Shown here piece by piece: positions 8,073 to 16,492 of a DNA stretch of 22,995 nucleotides. The notes under the pieces were generated by a model, which made no database searches, had not been told where the DNA came from, and saw only the letters and a list, made by a program, of their open reading frames with translations. The stretch's first letter is position 1. Each line of letters begins with the position of its first letter. This DNA comes from Candidatus Pelagibacter sp. TMED275 (GTDB lineage Bacteria; Pseudomonadota; Alphaproteobacteria; Pelagibacterales; Pelagibacteraceae), in the NCBI GenBank assembly GCA_002169255.1, contig NHLU01000014.1, forward strand, positions 1 to 22,995. The letters run 5' to 3'. Position numbers and translations under genes: made by a program.

Positions 8073-9147
8073 ATTTTTATTAGAATTTGTTGATATATTT
8101 ACATTTTTAAATGTATTTAAATATTTAACAGTCAGAACTGGTTTGGCAATGTTTACGTCTATGGCAATTGTTTTAATAATAGGCACTCCATTTATAAAAT
8201 TTTTCTCTGTAAGAAAAATTACTGATCCAATTAGGGATGATGGTCCATCTGAACATATTGTAAAAAAAATTGGTACCCCTACTATGGGTGGACTATTAAT
8301 TTTATTAGGGCTTTTTTTTTCTATAATATTATGGTGTGATTTAGAGAATCCATATATTTGGTTCTTAATTTTTATTTTATCAAGTTTTGGATTGCTTGGT
8401 TTAATAGATGATTATAAAAAAATAAAATATAAAGACTCTTCAGGAGTTTCTTTAAAATTTAAGATTATTTATCAAATTATTTTTGCGATTATAGGTATTT
8501 TAATACTAGATCATTTAATACAGGATCCAGAAATTAAAAATCTTTATTTTCCTTTTTTTAAAAATTTAGTTGTAAACCTAGGATGGTTTTTTATCCCATT
8601 TTCAGTATTTATAATTGTCGGCTCCTCCAATGCGGTAAATTTAACTGATGGTCTTGATGGTTTGGCAACTGTTCCAGTTATATTAGTTGCAGGTTGCTTT
8701 GCTTTCATAAGTTACGTAACAGGTAATATAGTATTTTCAGAATATTTAAAAATATCATACATTCCAAATGTAGGTGAGGTAGCAGTATTCTGTGGATCAA
8801 TTATTGGAGCTTGCTTAGGTTTTCTTTGGTTTAATGCACCACCGGCAAAAATATTTATGGGAGATACAGGATCATTAGCATTAGGAGGATCATTGGGAGG
8901 TATTGGAATAATTACTAAGCATGAAATAGTTTTAGCAATTACGGGAGGTCTATTTGTTTTAGAAGCACTTTCAGTGATTATTCAAGTTATATCATTTAAA
9001 CTTACAGGAAAAAGAGTTTTTAAAATGGCACCAATACACCATCATTTTGAAAAGAAAGGTTGGCCTGAGTCAACAGTTGTAATTAGATTTTGGATAATAT
9101 CAATAATTTTAGCATTGATAGGAATCGCAACATTAAAATTAAGATAA
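8062..9147 (+). CDS. mraY: Phospho-N-acetylmuramoyl-pentapeptide transferase MraY
   Basis: MraY is a polytopic inner-membrane enzyme that transfers phospho-MurNAc-pentapeptide to undecaprenyl phosphate, making lipid I. The 361-residue protein has about ten hydrophobic segments and the family's catalytic sites: the DDYKK pair D116/D117, NLTDGLDG at 193-200, D268 in FMGDTGS, and the HHHFE motif from 326. The start is GTG at 8062, overlapping the murE-murF stop by 11 bases. It is supported by the N-terminus, whose NVFKYLTVRTGLA (17-29) matches the start region of full-length MraY proteins. No closer ATG would preserve that region. Its stop overlaps the murD start as TAATG. Confidence 0.97.
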   Translation: MFYKFLLEFVDIFTFLNVFKYLTVRTGLAMFTSMAIVLIIGTPFIKFFSVRKITDPIRDDGPSEHIVKKIGTPTMGGLLILLGLFFSIILWCDLENPYIWFLIFILSSFGLLGLIDDYKKIKYKDSSGVSLKFKIIYQIIFAIIGILILDHLIQDPEIKNLYFPFFKNLVVNLGWFFIPFSVFIIVGSSNAVNLTDGLDGLATVPVILVAGCFAFISYVTGNIVFSEYLKISYIPNVGEVAVFCGSIIGACLGFLWFNAPPAKIFMGDTGSLALGGSLGGIGIITKHEIVLAITGGLFVLEALSVIIQVISFKLTGKRVFKMAPIHHHFEKKGWPESTVVIRFWIISIILALIGIATLKLR

Positions 9148-10430
9148 TGGTAGGAAAAAAAATTCTTATTTATGGACTAGGTAAGAGTGGAGTATCATCA
9201 TTTTTTTTTTTAAAAAAAAATAATTTTGTAAGATGCTATGATGATTATAAAATCAAACACAAAGCTTTAGAAAAAAATCTAATAAAAAAAGATAAACTTT
9301 ATAAAACTAATTTTGATTTTATAATAATAAGCCCAGGTATTAATATTCAAAAATGTGGATTAAAGATATTTTTGTCCAAACATAAAAAAAAAGTAATTAC
9401 GGACTTGGATATTTTTTTCTTGCAAAATAAGGAAAATTTCACAATAACTGTGACAGGGACAAATGGCAAATCCACTACTGCTAAACTATTATATTTAATA
9501 CTAAAAAAAGTTTTTAAGGATGTGAGATTGTGCGGAAACATTGGTAACCCAATTCTGAATGAAAGAAAAATTAGCAATAATACAATTTTTGTTATAGAGG
9601 CATCTTCATACCAATTAGAATATAGTAATTATTTTTGTTCAAAATATTTTGTCGTTCTTAATATTACACCTGATCATTTAGAAAGACATGTATCAATCTC
9701 AAGATATGCAAGAGCAAAATTTTCATTGGTTAGAAGACAGTCAACAAAAGATCTTACTTTTATAAATTATAAAATTTTTGGATTAATGAAAAAGATAGTT
9801 AATAAAAAGATTCTATCAAAAGTTTTTAAAGTAAATAAATCTAGATATAAAAAAAATTATAATAAATTAAAAAATCAATATTTTAAAAACAAATCAAATG
9901 AAGAAAATCTATCATTTGTTTTTTCTATTTGTGAAAAATTAAAGATTAATAAAAGTATAATATTAAAACAAATTGAAAAATTTCATGGATTAAATTATAG
10001 ACAAGAAATAATATTTAATAATATTAAAACTATTTGTATTAATGATTCTAAGTCTACAAGTTTTTCTTCTTCAAAGCATTTTTTAAGTTTAAATAAAAAT
10101 ATTTACTGGATGGTTGGAGGTGTACCGAAGCAAGGGGATATTTTTAAAATAAAAAATAAAAATGCTAATAATATTAAAGCTTATATTTATGGAAAAAATA
10201 AAGCTTTTTTTGAGAGAAAATTTATCGGAAAACTAAAATTCACCAAACAAAAAAATATTAAAGCCTCACTTTTAAAAGTTATCTATGACATTAAAAATTC
10301 TGGGAAAGAAAATAATTTAATATTATTTAGTCCAGCCGCCGCATCTTTTGATACCTTTAAAAATTTTGAAGATAGAGGTGATTATTTCAATAAAATATTT
10401 AGTAATCTAAAACATGAATTACAACACTAG
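9147..10430 (+). CDS. murD: UDP-MurNAc-L-alanine:D-glutamate ligase MurD
   Basis: MurD is the ATP-dependent cytoplasmic ligase that adds D-glutamate to UDP-MurNAc-L-Ala. From the ATG at 9147 the product has 427 residues, slightly short for the family (about 440-460). An N-terminal Rossmann-like part begins KKILIYGLGKSGVS (4-17). The P-loop is GTNGKST (104-110), the probable carbamylated Lys is K191, NDSKST lies at 299-304, and the C-terminal signature SPAAASFDTFKNFEDRGDYF is at 395-414. An upstream in-frame ATG at 9090 would add 19 residues lying over the mraY end. I reject it because 9147 gives the classic TAATG coupling with mraY and the family-like N-terminus. The end overlaps ftsW by 17 bases. 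Confidence 0.96.
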   Translation: MVGKKILIYGLGKSGVSSFFFLKKNNFVRCYDDYKIKHKALEKNLIKKDKLYKTNFDFIIISPGINIQKCGLKIFLSKHKKKVITDLDIFFLQNKENFTITVTGTNGKSTTAKLLYLILKKVFKDVRLCGNIGNPILNERKISNNTIFVIEASSYQLEYSNYFCSKYFVVLNITPDHLERHVSISRYARAKFSLVRRQSTKDLTFINYKIFGLMKKIVNKKILSKVFKVNKSRYKKNYNKLKNQYFKNKSNEENLSFVFSICEKLKINKSIILKQIEKFHGLNYRQEIIFNNIKTICINDSKSTSFSSSKHFLSLNKNIYWMVGGVPKQGDIFKIKNKNANNIKAYIYGKNKAFFERKFIGKLKFTKQKNIKASLLKVIYDIKNSGKENNLILFSPAAASFDTFKNFEDRGDYFNKIFSNLKHELQH

Positions 10431-11535
10431 TTTTAATAAAAATTTTTATGATTTTTGGAAAAGTATTAATAAAACTTTATTTTTCTTAGTATTATTTCTC
10501 TTTTTTCTAGGATTATTCTTTTCATTAGTCTCAACATCATTAATAGCCTCTGATAAATTGGATACAAATAGTTATTATTTCTTTTACAGACATCTATTTT
10601 ATATAATAATTGCGTCTATAATTTTGATAGTATTTTCCTCTATTGACACACCAAGCTTAATTAAACTCTCTTACTTTTTATTTTTTTTATCTATAATATT
10701 TTTAATATTAGTCCCCTTAATTGGTGTTGAGGTTAAAGGATCTAAAAGATGGATTGATTTACCCTTCTTACCTAGATTTCAACCTATAGAAATAGTCAAA
10801 CCATTTTTTATAATATTAACCTCTGTAATTTTAAGCTCTGAAAAGAATAAAAATCTTTATTTAAAATTTTTTCTTAGTTTTTTGCTTCTTTTACCAATAG
10901 TTTTATTACTTATAAATCAGCCTGATATTGGACAAACTTTACTAATATTCTTAACATGGTTCAGCTTAATATTTATATCAGGTGTAAACATTATAATTTT
11001 TTCACTTTCATTCAGCTTTTTAATAATATGCTTAATTTTTTTAATATATGCCGTACCATCAAAGTTTGGTTACATTTTGATTAGGCTCAAAGCATTTTTT
11101 GATCCTAAATCAGGTAATAACTATCAATCTGATAAGTGTTCGGATGCAATTATGAATGGTGGTTTTTTCGGAAGAGGAATTGGAGAAGGTGATTTAAAAA
11201 ATAGGTGTCCAGAAGCACACACAGATTATATTGTTTCAGTTATTTCAGAAGAATTTGGAATATTGTTTATAATTTTTTTGATGGTAATTCTTTTATTTTT
11301 TGTTCATCAAGTATTCCAAAAAATTAATTTAGAGCAAAACGATTCATATAAATTAATATTAATGGGTTCAATTGGCATCATAATATTCCAATCTTTAATT
11401 CATATTGGTGTTAATATAAGATTGTTCCCAACAACTGGAATGACTTTACCATTTATAAGTTATGGAGGCTCTTCTATTGTAGGAACTTCAATCTTGGCTG
11501 GTTTCATAATAAATTTAACACGGAGAAAGATTTGA
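10414..11535 (+). CDS. ftsW: Septal peptidoglycan glycosyltransferase FtsW (SEDS family)
   Basis: FtsW polymerises lipid II into glycan strands at the septum as the partner of FtsI. The 373-residue protein is polytopic (about ten membrane segments). It carries SEDS hallmarks: KGSKRWIDL (108-116), FQPIEIVKP (122-130), NQPDIGQTL (168-176), GRGIGEGDLK (253-262), the AHTDYI motif (268-273) containing the presumed catalytic Asp D271, EEFG (279-282), and GMTLPFISYGGSS near the C-terminus. RodA has similar motifs, but position between murD and murG makes FtsW the safe call. The start lies 17 bases inside murD, and murG follows after 9 bases. Confidence 0.96.
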   Translation: MNYNTSFNKNFYDFWKSINKTLFFLVLFLFFLGLFFSLVSTSLIASDKLDTNSYYFFYRHLFYIIIASIILIVFSSIDTPSLIKLSYFLFFLSIIFLILVPLIGVEVKGSKRWIDLPFLPRFQPIEIVKPFFIILTSVILSSEKNKNLYLKFFLSFLLLLPIVLLLINQPDIGQTLLIFLTWFSLIFISGVNIIIFSLSFSFLIICLIFLIYAVPSKFGYILIRLKAFFDPKSGNNYQSDKCSDAIMNGGFFGRGIGEGDLKNRCPEAHTDYIVSVISEEFGILFIIFLMVILLFFVHQVFQKINLEQNDSYKLILMGSIGIIIFQSLIHIGVNIRLFPTTGMTLPFISYGGSSIVGTSILAGFIINLTRRKI

Positions 11536-11544
11536 TATTTTAAT

Positions 11545-12603
11545 ATGAAGAAGAAAATACTTATAAGCACTGGAGGAAGTGGTGGTCATGTTATTCCTGC
11601 ATTAAATCTATACAATCATTTAAAAAATACTTTTGAAGTAATTATTTATACTGATTTGAGAGGATCTAAGTTCGTTCCAAATGAGGTAAAAAAAACTATC
11701 TTTGAAGTAAGGAAAGTTTCAGAAAAAAAATACCTTTTTCCTATTAAAATTATTTATTTATTTCTTGCATTTGTTAAATCATTGAATCATTTTTTTGGAA
11801 CTAAAATTGATATTGTGATAAGTACCGGAGGTTATATGTCTTTACCAATAGTTTTAGCTGCAAAAATATTTGGAAAAAAAATTATTTTATTTGAACCTAA
11901 TTCTATAATAGGAAGATCAAATAAATTTTTATTAAGATTTTCTGATAAAATATTTTGTTATGATCAAAATATAACTAATAATAGCAAGAAAGTAAAAATT
12001 GATCCTATATTAAATAATTGTTTTTATTTAAAAAAAAATAAAAGTCATATTAATGATGATACCTTAAAAATATTGATAATGGGTGGAAGTCAAGCATCTC
12101 TATTTTTTAGCAAACATTTAAAGAGCGAAATAATAAATTTATCCAAAAAATATAAAATAGAAATTACCCAACAACTTTCAACAGGTTTTGATATTGATAA
12201 TTTCAAAAAAGAATATGAGGATAATAATATTAAAAATAATTTATTTTTTTTCGAAGAAAATCTATTATGTAAAAATAGTGAATTTGATATTGCGATAACA
12301 AGGGCAGGAGCATCCTCTTTAGCTGAATTGACTTATTTAAATATCCCTTTTATTTCTATTCCATTCCCACATGCAACAGATAATCATCAATATTTAAACG
12401 CCAAAAGATATTATGATTTAAACTGTTGCTGGATATTAGAGGAAAAAAACTTTAATTTTGGTGACATTTACGAAATAGTTAATCAAATAATGATTAATAA
12501 AGAACAATATTTACTAAAAAAAAATAATCTCATGAAAATATACACGAATAACAGTTGGGAAAAACTAAATAAAAAAATTATAGATAAAATAAATGACAAT
12601 TAA
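11545..12603 (+). CDS. murG: UDP-GlcNAc:lipid I GlcNAc transferase MurG
   Basis: MurG is the peripheral membrane GT-B glycosyltransferase that adds GlcNAc to lipid I, producing lipid II on the cytoplasmic face. The 352-residue product has the N-terminal glycine-rich loop STGGSGGHV (8-16), STGGYMSLP (93-101), the second glycine loop MGGSQASL (179-186), and the UDP-GlcNAc-binding region TRAGASSLAEL (252-262) with HATDNHQ (276-282). Length is normal. It follows ftsW by 9 bases with no evident Shine-Dalgarno, and its last 11 bases overlap the murC start. Confidence 0.96.
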   Translation: MKKKILISTGGSGGHVIPALNLYNHLKNTFEVIIYTDLRGSKFVPNEVKKTIFEVRKVSEKKYLFPIKIIYLFLAFVKSLNHFFGTKIDIVISTGGYMSLPIVLAAKIFGKKIILFEPNSIIGRSNKFLLRFSDKIFCYDQNITNNSKKVKIDPILNNCFYLKKNKSHINDDTLKILIMGGSQASLFFSKHLKSEIINLSKKYKIEITQQLSTGFDIDNFKKEYEDNNIKNNLFFFEENLLCKNSEFDIAITRAGASSLAELTYLNIPFISIPFPHATDNHQYLNAKRYYDLNCCWILEEKNFNFGDIYEIVNQIMINKEQYLLKKNNLMKIYTNNSWEKLNKKIIDKINDN

Positions 12604-13990
12604 CTTAGCTAAAACAGAAATCATCCACTTTGTTGGTATTGGAGGAATTGGTATGAGTGGTCTAGCTCTAATTATGAAAGGGTTAGGTTTTAATGTTCAA
12701 GGAAGTGATTTAAACTTAAATAAAAACATTGAAAGATTAAAGAAAAGTAAAATTAAAGTATTTTTAGGACATAAAAAAAAAAATATTTTTAATTCTACAA
12801 TTTTAGTAGTCTCATCAGCAATTGATAAAAACAATATTGAACTAATAATAGCCAGAAAAAAAAAACTACCAATTTACTTGCGTGGAGATATGTTGGCTCA
12901 TATTGTATCACTAATTAAAAAGAATGTAGTTGTTTGCGGTTCACATGGAAAAACTACTACAACATCACTAGTTTCAAGCATTTTCTCAAAAGCAAAGTTA
13001 GATCCTACTGTCATAAATGGTGGAGTAATAAAGTCATTAAAAAATTCTGCTAAATTAGGAAAAAGTAATTGGTGCTTAATTGAATCTGATGAGTCTGATG
13101 GAAGCTTCTTAAAAGTTTTGCCCACCTATTCAATTGTGACAAATATTGATAAAGAACATATGGATCATTATAAGGATCTTAATTCTTTAAAAAAATCCTT
13201 CATAGAATTTATAGAAAAAACCCCCTCATTTGGCAAATCAGTTATATGCATCGACGATAAAAATATTCAAGAAGTAAAAAAAAATATTAAAGTAAAAAAT
13301 TATTTAACTTATGGAACGAATAAAAAATCTAATTTTTGTATACATAATATTAAACAAAATACTAAATTTTCTTATTTTGATCTTTTGATAAAGTTACCTG
13401 GTAAGAAAAGTTTATTTATAAAAAAAATTAAAATTCCATTACTTGGATTACATAATATACGAAATGCTGCTGCTTCAGCTTCAATATGTAAAATAATAGG
13501 GATCTCCTCTTACATAATTAAAAAAGGTTTAGCTGATTTCAAAGGTGTTGAAAGGAGATTTAACAAATTAAAAACTTTTAGGGGTAGTTTGATTTTTGAT
13601 GACTATGCCCATCATCCAACTGAAATTGTGGAAGTTTTGAAAGGTGTTAAAAAAGTCTACAAGATAGAGGAGATAATATCTATTTTCCAACCACATAGAA
13701 TTTCAAGATTGAAAGATTTAAAAATTGAGTTTTCAAGATCATTTAAGAATGCAGACAAAGTAATATTATGTCCAATCTATACAGCTGGAGAAATATTAAA
13801 GCTTGGTTTTAATTATTCTGATTTTGCAAAACAATTGAGTTCTAACTCAAAAGTACAAGTCATACTGATTAATGATAAGATAGAATTATCGAATTATATA
13901 AAAAATAATATATATGGAAAAAAAATATTAATTGCCATGGGGGCGGGATCTATTTCTAATTGGATAAGAAATATATCTGAGAAATTATGA
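12593..13990 (+). CDS. murC: UDP-MurNAc:L-alanine ligase MurC
   Basis: MurC catalyses the ATP-dependent addition of L-alanine to UDP-MurNAc, the first peptide step of the precursor. The 465-residue protein shows the Rossmann-type motif GIGGIGMSG (15-23), P-loop GSHGKTTT (116-123), the acidic ESDESDGSF (164-172), NIDKEHMDHY (184-193), GLHNIRNAAAS (285-295) and DDYAHHPTE (336-344), all typical of MurC rather than Mpl. The start overlaps the murG stop by 11 bases, and the end overlaps murB as ATGA. Length matches the family. Confidence 0.97.
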   Translation: MTINLAKTEIIHFVGIGGIGMSGLALIMKGLGFNVQGSDLNLNKNIERLKKSKIKVFLGHKKKNIFNSTILVVSSAIDKNNIELIIARKKKLPIYLRGDMLAHIVSLIKKNVVVCGSHGKTTTTSLVSSIFSKAKLDPTVINGGVIKSLKNSAKLGKSNWCLIESDESDGSFLKVLPTYSIVTNIDKEHMDHYKDLNSLKKSFIEFIEKTPSFGKSVICIDDKNIQEVKKNIKVKNYLTYGTNKKSNFCIHNIKQNTKFSYFDLLIKLPGKKSLFIKKIKIPLLGLHNIRNAAASASICKIIGISSYIIKKGLADFKGVERRFNKLKTFRGSLIFDDYAHHPTEIVEVLKGVKKVYKIEEIISIFQPHRISRLKDLKIEFSRSFKNADKVILCPIYTAGEILKLGFNYSDFAKQLSSNSKVQVILINDKIELSNYIKNNIYGKKILIAMGAGSISNWIRNISEKL

Positions 13991-14898
13991 ACATAGAAAA
14001 AGATATTGAACAATTTTCAAGTAACTTTAACATTAATATCAATTTCAATTATTCTTTAAAGAGTCTTAATTGGTTTAATATTGGCGGAAAAGCTAAAGTT
14101 TTTTTTAAAGCTGAAACACTCAATGATTTATCAAAATTTATGAGATTTTTTGGGAATAAAATTAATTTTTTTATACTTGGAGCGGGTTCAAATATATTAG
14201 TGAAAGACTCAGGATTTGATGGTGTGGCAATTAAGTTAGGAAAAAGCTTTTCAAATATTTCTTTACTTAATGATGAGACAATTATTGCGGGTAGTGCGGC
14301 ACTTGATCATAAAGTTTCTAATTTTGCAAAAGATAATGATATTGGAGGTTTAGAATTTTTATCTTGCATACCTGGATCTATTGGTGGAGGAATTCATATG
14401 AACTCAGGGTGTTATGGTACAGAATTTAAAGATATTCTGTTATCTGTACAGGCAATTGATACTAATGGTAATATATTAACGATCCCTGCATCAACGATTA
14501 ATTTTGAGTATAGAAAAAATAATTTAGCAAAAGATTTAATTTTTTTAAGCGCAAGTTTAAAAGGACATAAAAAAGGCAAAAAAGATGTTGAAAAAAAAAT
14601 AAATTTTTTAAGAGAAAAAAAATCATTAACACAACCCTCGCAAATTAAAACAGGTGGCAGTACCTTTAAAAACCCAAAAAATCAGACTCAAAAGAAAGTT
14701 TGGGAATTAATAAACGAAATTATTCCCAAGAATAAAATATTTGGAGATGCAGCAATATCAGATAAACATTCAAATTTTTTTGTTAATAAAAAAAATGCAA
14801 CTTATGGTCAAATGAAAAAATTAATAGACTATGTTCGTTCAGAAATAGAAAAAGAGACCGGCATTAAACTCGATTTAGAAATAGAAATAATTGGATAA
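13987..14898 (+). CDS. murB: UDP-N-acetylenolpyruvoylglucosamine reductase MurB
   Basis: MurB is the FAD-dependent, NADPH-using enzyme that reduces UDP-GlcNAc-enolpyruvate to UDP-MurNAc. The 303-residue protein has the FAD-binding segment LGAGSNILVKDSG (64-76), IPGSIGGG (128-135), YRKN (175-178), and the substrate-binding GGSTFKNP (223-230) with the likely proton-donor Ser S225. A C-terminal acidic LEIEIIG holds the likely second catalytic residue (E298 or E300). The length and sequence pattern fit the type II MurB common in alphaproteobacteria. It overlaps murC by 4 bases (ATGA) and abuts ddl with no spacer. Confidence 0.95.
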   Translation: MNIEKDIEQFSSNFNININFNYSLKSLNWFNIGGKAKVFFKAETLNDLSKFMRFFGNKINFFILGAGSNILVKDSGFDGVAIKLGKSFSNISLLNDETIIAGSAALDHKVSNFAKDNDIGGLEFLSCIPGSIGGGIHMNSGCYGTEFKDILLSVQAIDTNGNILTIPASTINFEYRKNNLAKDLIFLSASLKGHKKGKKDVEKKINFLREKKSLTQPSQIKTGGSTFKNPKNQTQKKVWELINEIIPKNKIFGDAAISDKHSNFFVNKKNATYGQMKKLIDYVRSEIEKETGIKLDLEIEIIG

Positions 14899-15816
14899 AT
14901 GAAAAAAATTTTAATTTTGTCTGGAGGTTATTCTAAAGAAAAAGAAATAAGTAGAGCATCAGCAAAGTCTATTTATAAAACATTAAAAAATAAATATAAA
15001 ATTTTAGTATGTGAACCAGACTCTAATTTTGTAAAAAAAATTAAAAAATTTAAACCAGATGTAGTTTACAACTCTCTTCATGGAAGATTTGGAGAGGATG
15101 GATATATTCAAGTATTATTGGAAAATTTAAAAGTAAAATACACCCATTCAGGTGTTAATTCATCTTCAATCGCAATGGATAAAGAGATTTCAAAAAGAAT
15201 ATTTATTAAAAATAATATTAGAACCCCTACATTTCTTAAATTAAGAAACTTTGATCTCACAAGTAACAAAAATAAACTTATTAAAAAGATTAAAAAAAAA
15301 TTAGGTTTTCCTGTTGTTATTAAACCAGTTAATGAAGGATCAAGTGTGGATGTTAATATCTGTAATAAAAAAAATATTATTAAAAATTTGAAAAATTTAT
15401 CCTCGTATAAAGAAGTTTTAGTGGAAAAATATATTGGAGGACGAGAGATTCAGGTAGCAATAATGGGTAATAAAAAACTTGGGGCAATAGAATTATCACC
15501 TAAGAGAAAGTTTTATGACTATAAGGCGAAGTATAATATTAAGGCTGGCACAAAGCATATTATTCCAGTGGATTTAAGTAAAAAAAAAATGGATGAGGTT
15601 CTTAATTTGGCATTTAAAGCTCATAAACTTATAGGATGTAGAGGCATTACAAGATCTGACTTTAAATATTTAAATGGAAAATTTTATCTTTTAGAAATAA
15701 ACACACAGCCAGGAATGACAAAACTATCACTAGTTCCCGAGATTGCTGCATATAGAGGTATAAGCTTTATGAGCTTACTCCAATGGATGATAAATGATGC
15801 TTCAATTAATAGATAA
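14899..15816 (+). CDS. ddl: D-alanine--D-alanine ligase
   Basis: Ddl joins two D-alanines with ATP to make the dipeptide that the MurF half of MurE-MurF adds to the precursor. The 305-residue product has the ATP-grasp layout: the N-terminal LSGGYSKEKEIS (7-18) with probable catalytic Glu E15, HGRFGEDG (61-68), KPVNEGSS (142-149), the omega-loop region FYDYKAKY (205-212), and the metal-binding EINTQPGMT (266-274). It starts immediately after the murB stop with no intervening base. Length is normal for the DdlB type. Its last 23 bases overlap the ftsQ start. Confidence 0.95.
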   Translation: MKKILILSGGYSKEKEISRASAKSIYKTLKNKYKILVCEPDSNFVKKIKKFKPDVVYNSLHGRFGEDGYIQVLLENLKVKYTHSGVNSSSIAMDKEISKRIFIKNNIRTPTFLKLRNFDLTSNKNKLIKKIKKKLGFPVVIKPVNEGSSVDVNICNKKNIIKNLKNLSSYKEVLVEKYIGGREIQVAIMGNKKLGAIELSPKRKFYDYKAKYNIKAGTKHIIPVDLSKKKMDEVLNLAFKAHKLIGCRGITRSDFKYLNGKFYLLEINTQPGMTKLSLVPEIAAYRGISFMSLLQWMINDASINR

Positions 15817-16492
15817 TAAAAAAAACCTTTTTTTTTATTTTTTTATTTTTTTATTTTTATCTACAATTAAATTAAATAGTAGTTATTTAGGTAATTTATT
15901 TTCATTGAGAATAAGTGATATTAGTGTTGCAGGTCTCTCTGAGGAAAAAAATAGAATAATTAAGGAAAAATTAAATATTTTTCAAAATAGAAATATTCTA
16001 TTTCTGGAAGAAGATGAATTTAAAATCATTTTAGGGCAATTTAATATTATAGATTCTTTTGAAATTAAAAAAATTTATCCAAATAAAATTAATTTAGAGA
16101 TAAAAAAAACTAATTTTATTGGATCAACATATTATAAAAATTCTAAGTATATTATTGGCCAAAATAAGAAACTAATACCCTTTGATAATTTAAAGCATAA
16201 CGAATTAGAATTACCATTTGTTTTTACTAGTGGAAATTATGAAAGATTTGTTCATTTAAAAAAAATAATTGATGAAACAAATTTTGATTTTCATAAAATT
16301 GAATCATTTTATTATTTTCAAATCGGTAGATGGGATTTAAAAACTAAATCTGGGCAAATTATAAAGTTACCTGTTAAGAATATTAAAGAGGCAATCAATA
16401 GAGCTCATATAATGATTAATGATAAAAAAATTGATAAATTTAATTTATTAGATATGAGAATGCAAAAATATATAATTACTTCTAATGAGTAA
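15794..16492 (+). CDS. ftsQ: Cell division protein FtsQ
   Basis: FtsQ is a bitopic inner-membrane protein that scaffolds FtsL and FtsB in the divisome. The 232-residue product has one membrane segment (about residues 11-27, encoded by long T-runs) and a periplasmic POTRA domain (about 39-107) beginning ISDISVAGLS and ending KINLEIKKT, then the FtsQ beta region. It is shorter than many alphaproteobacterial FtsQ proteins, chiefly because the cytoplasmic tail is only about ten residues. Sequence conservation is weak, so the POTRA pattern and the ddl-ftsQ-ftsA order carry the call. The ATG at 15794 overlaps ddl by 23 bases; the adjacent ATG at 15797 is equally possible. Confidence 0.88.
   Translation: MMLQLIDNKKNLFFYFFIFLFLSTIKLNSSYLGNLFSLRISDISVAGLSEEKNRIIKEKLNIFQNRNILFLEEDEFKIILGQFNIIDSFEIKKIYPNKINLEIKKTNFIGSTYYKNSKYIIGQNKKLIPFDNLKHNELELPFVFTSGNYERFVHLKKIIDETNFDFHKIESFYYFQIGRWDLKTKSGQIIKLPVKNIKEAINRAHIMINDKKIDKFNLLDMRMQKYIITSNE

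Noticed and set aside
9090..9146. 19-codon upstream extension of murD from the ATG at 9090
   Set aside because: It lies wholly over the mraY C-terminus, and the family-like N-terminus begins at the ATG at 9147, which forms TAATG with the mraY stop.
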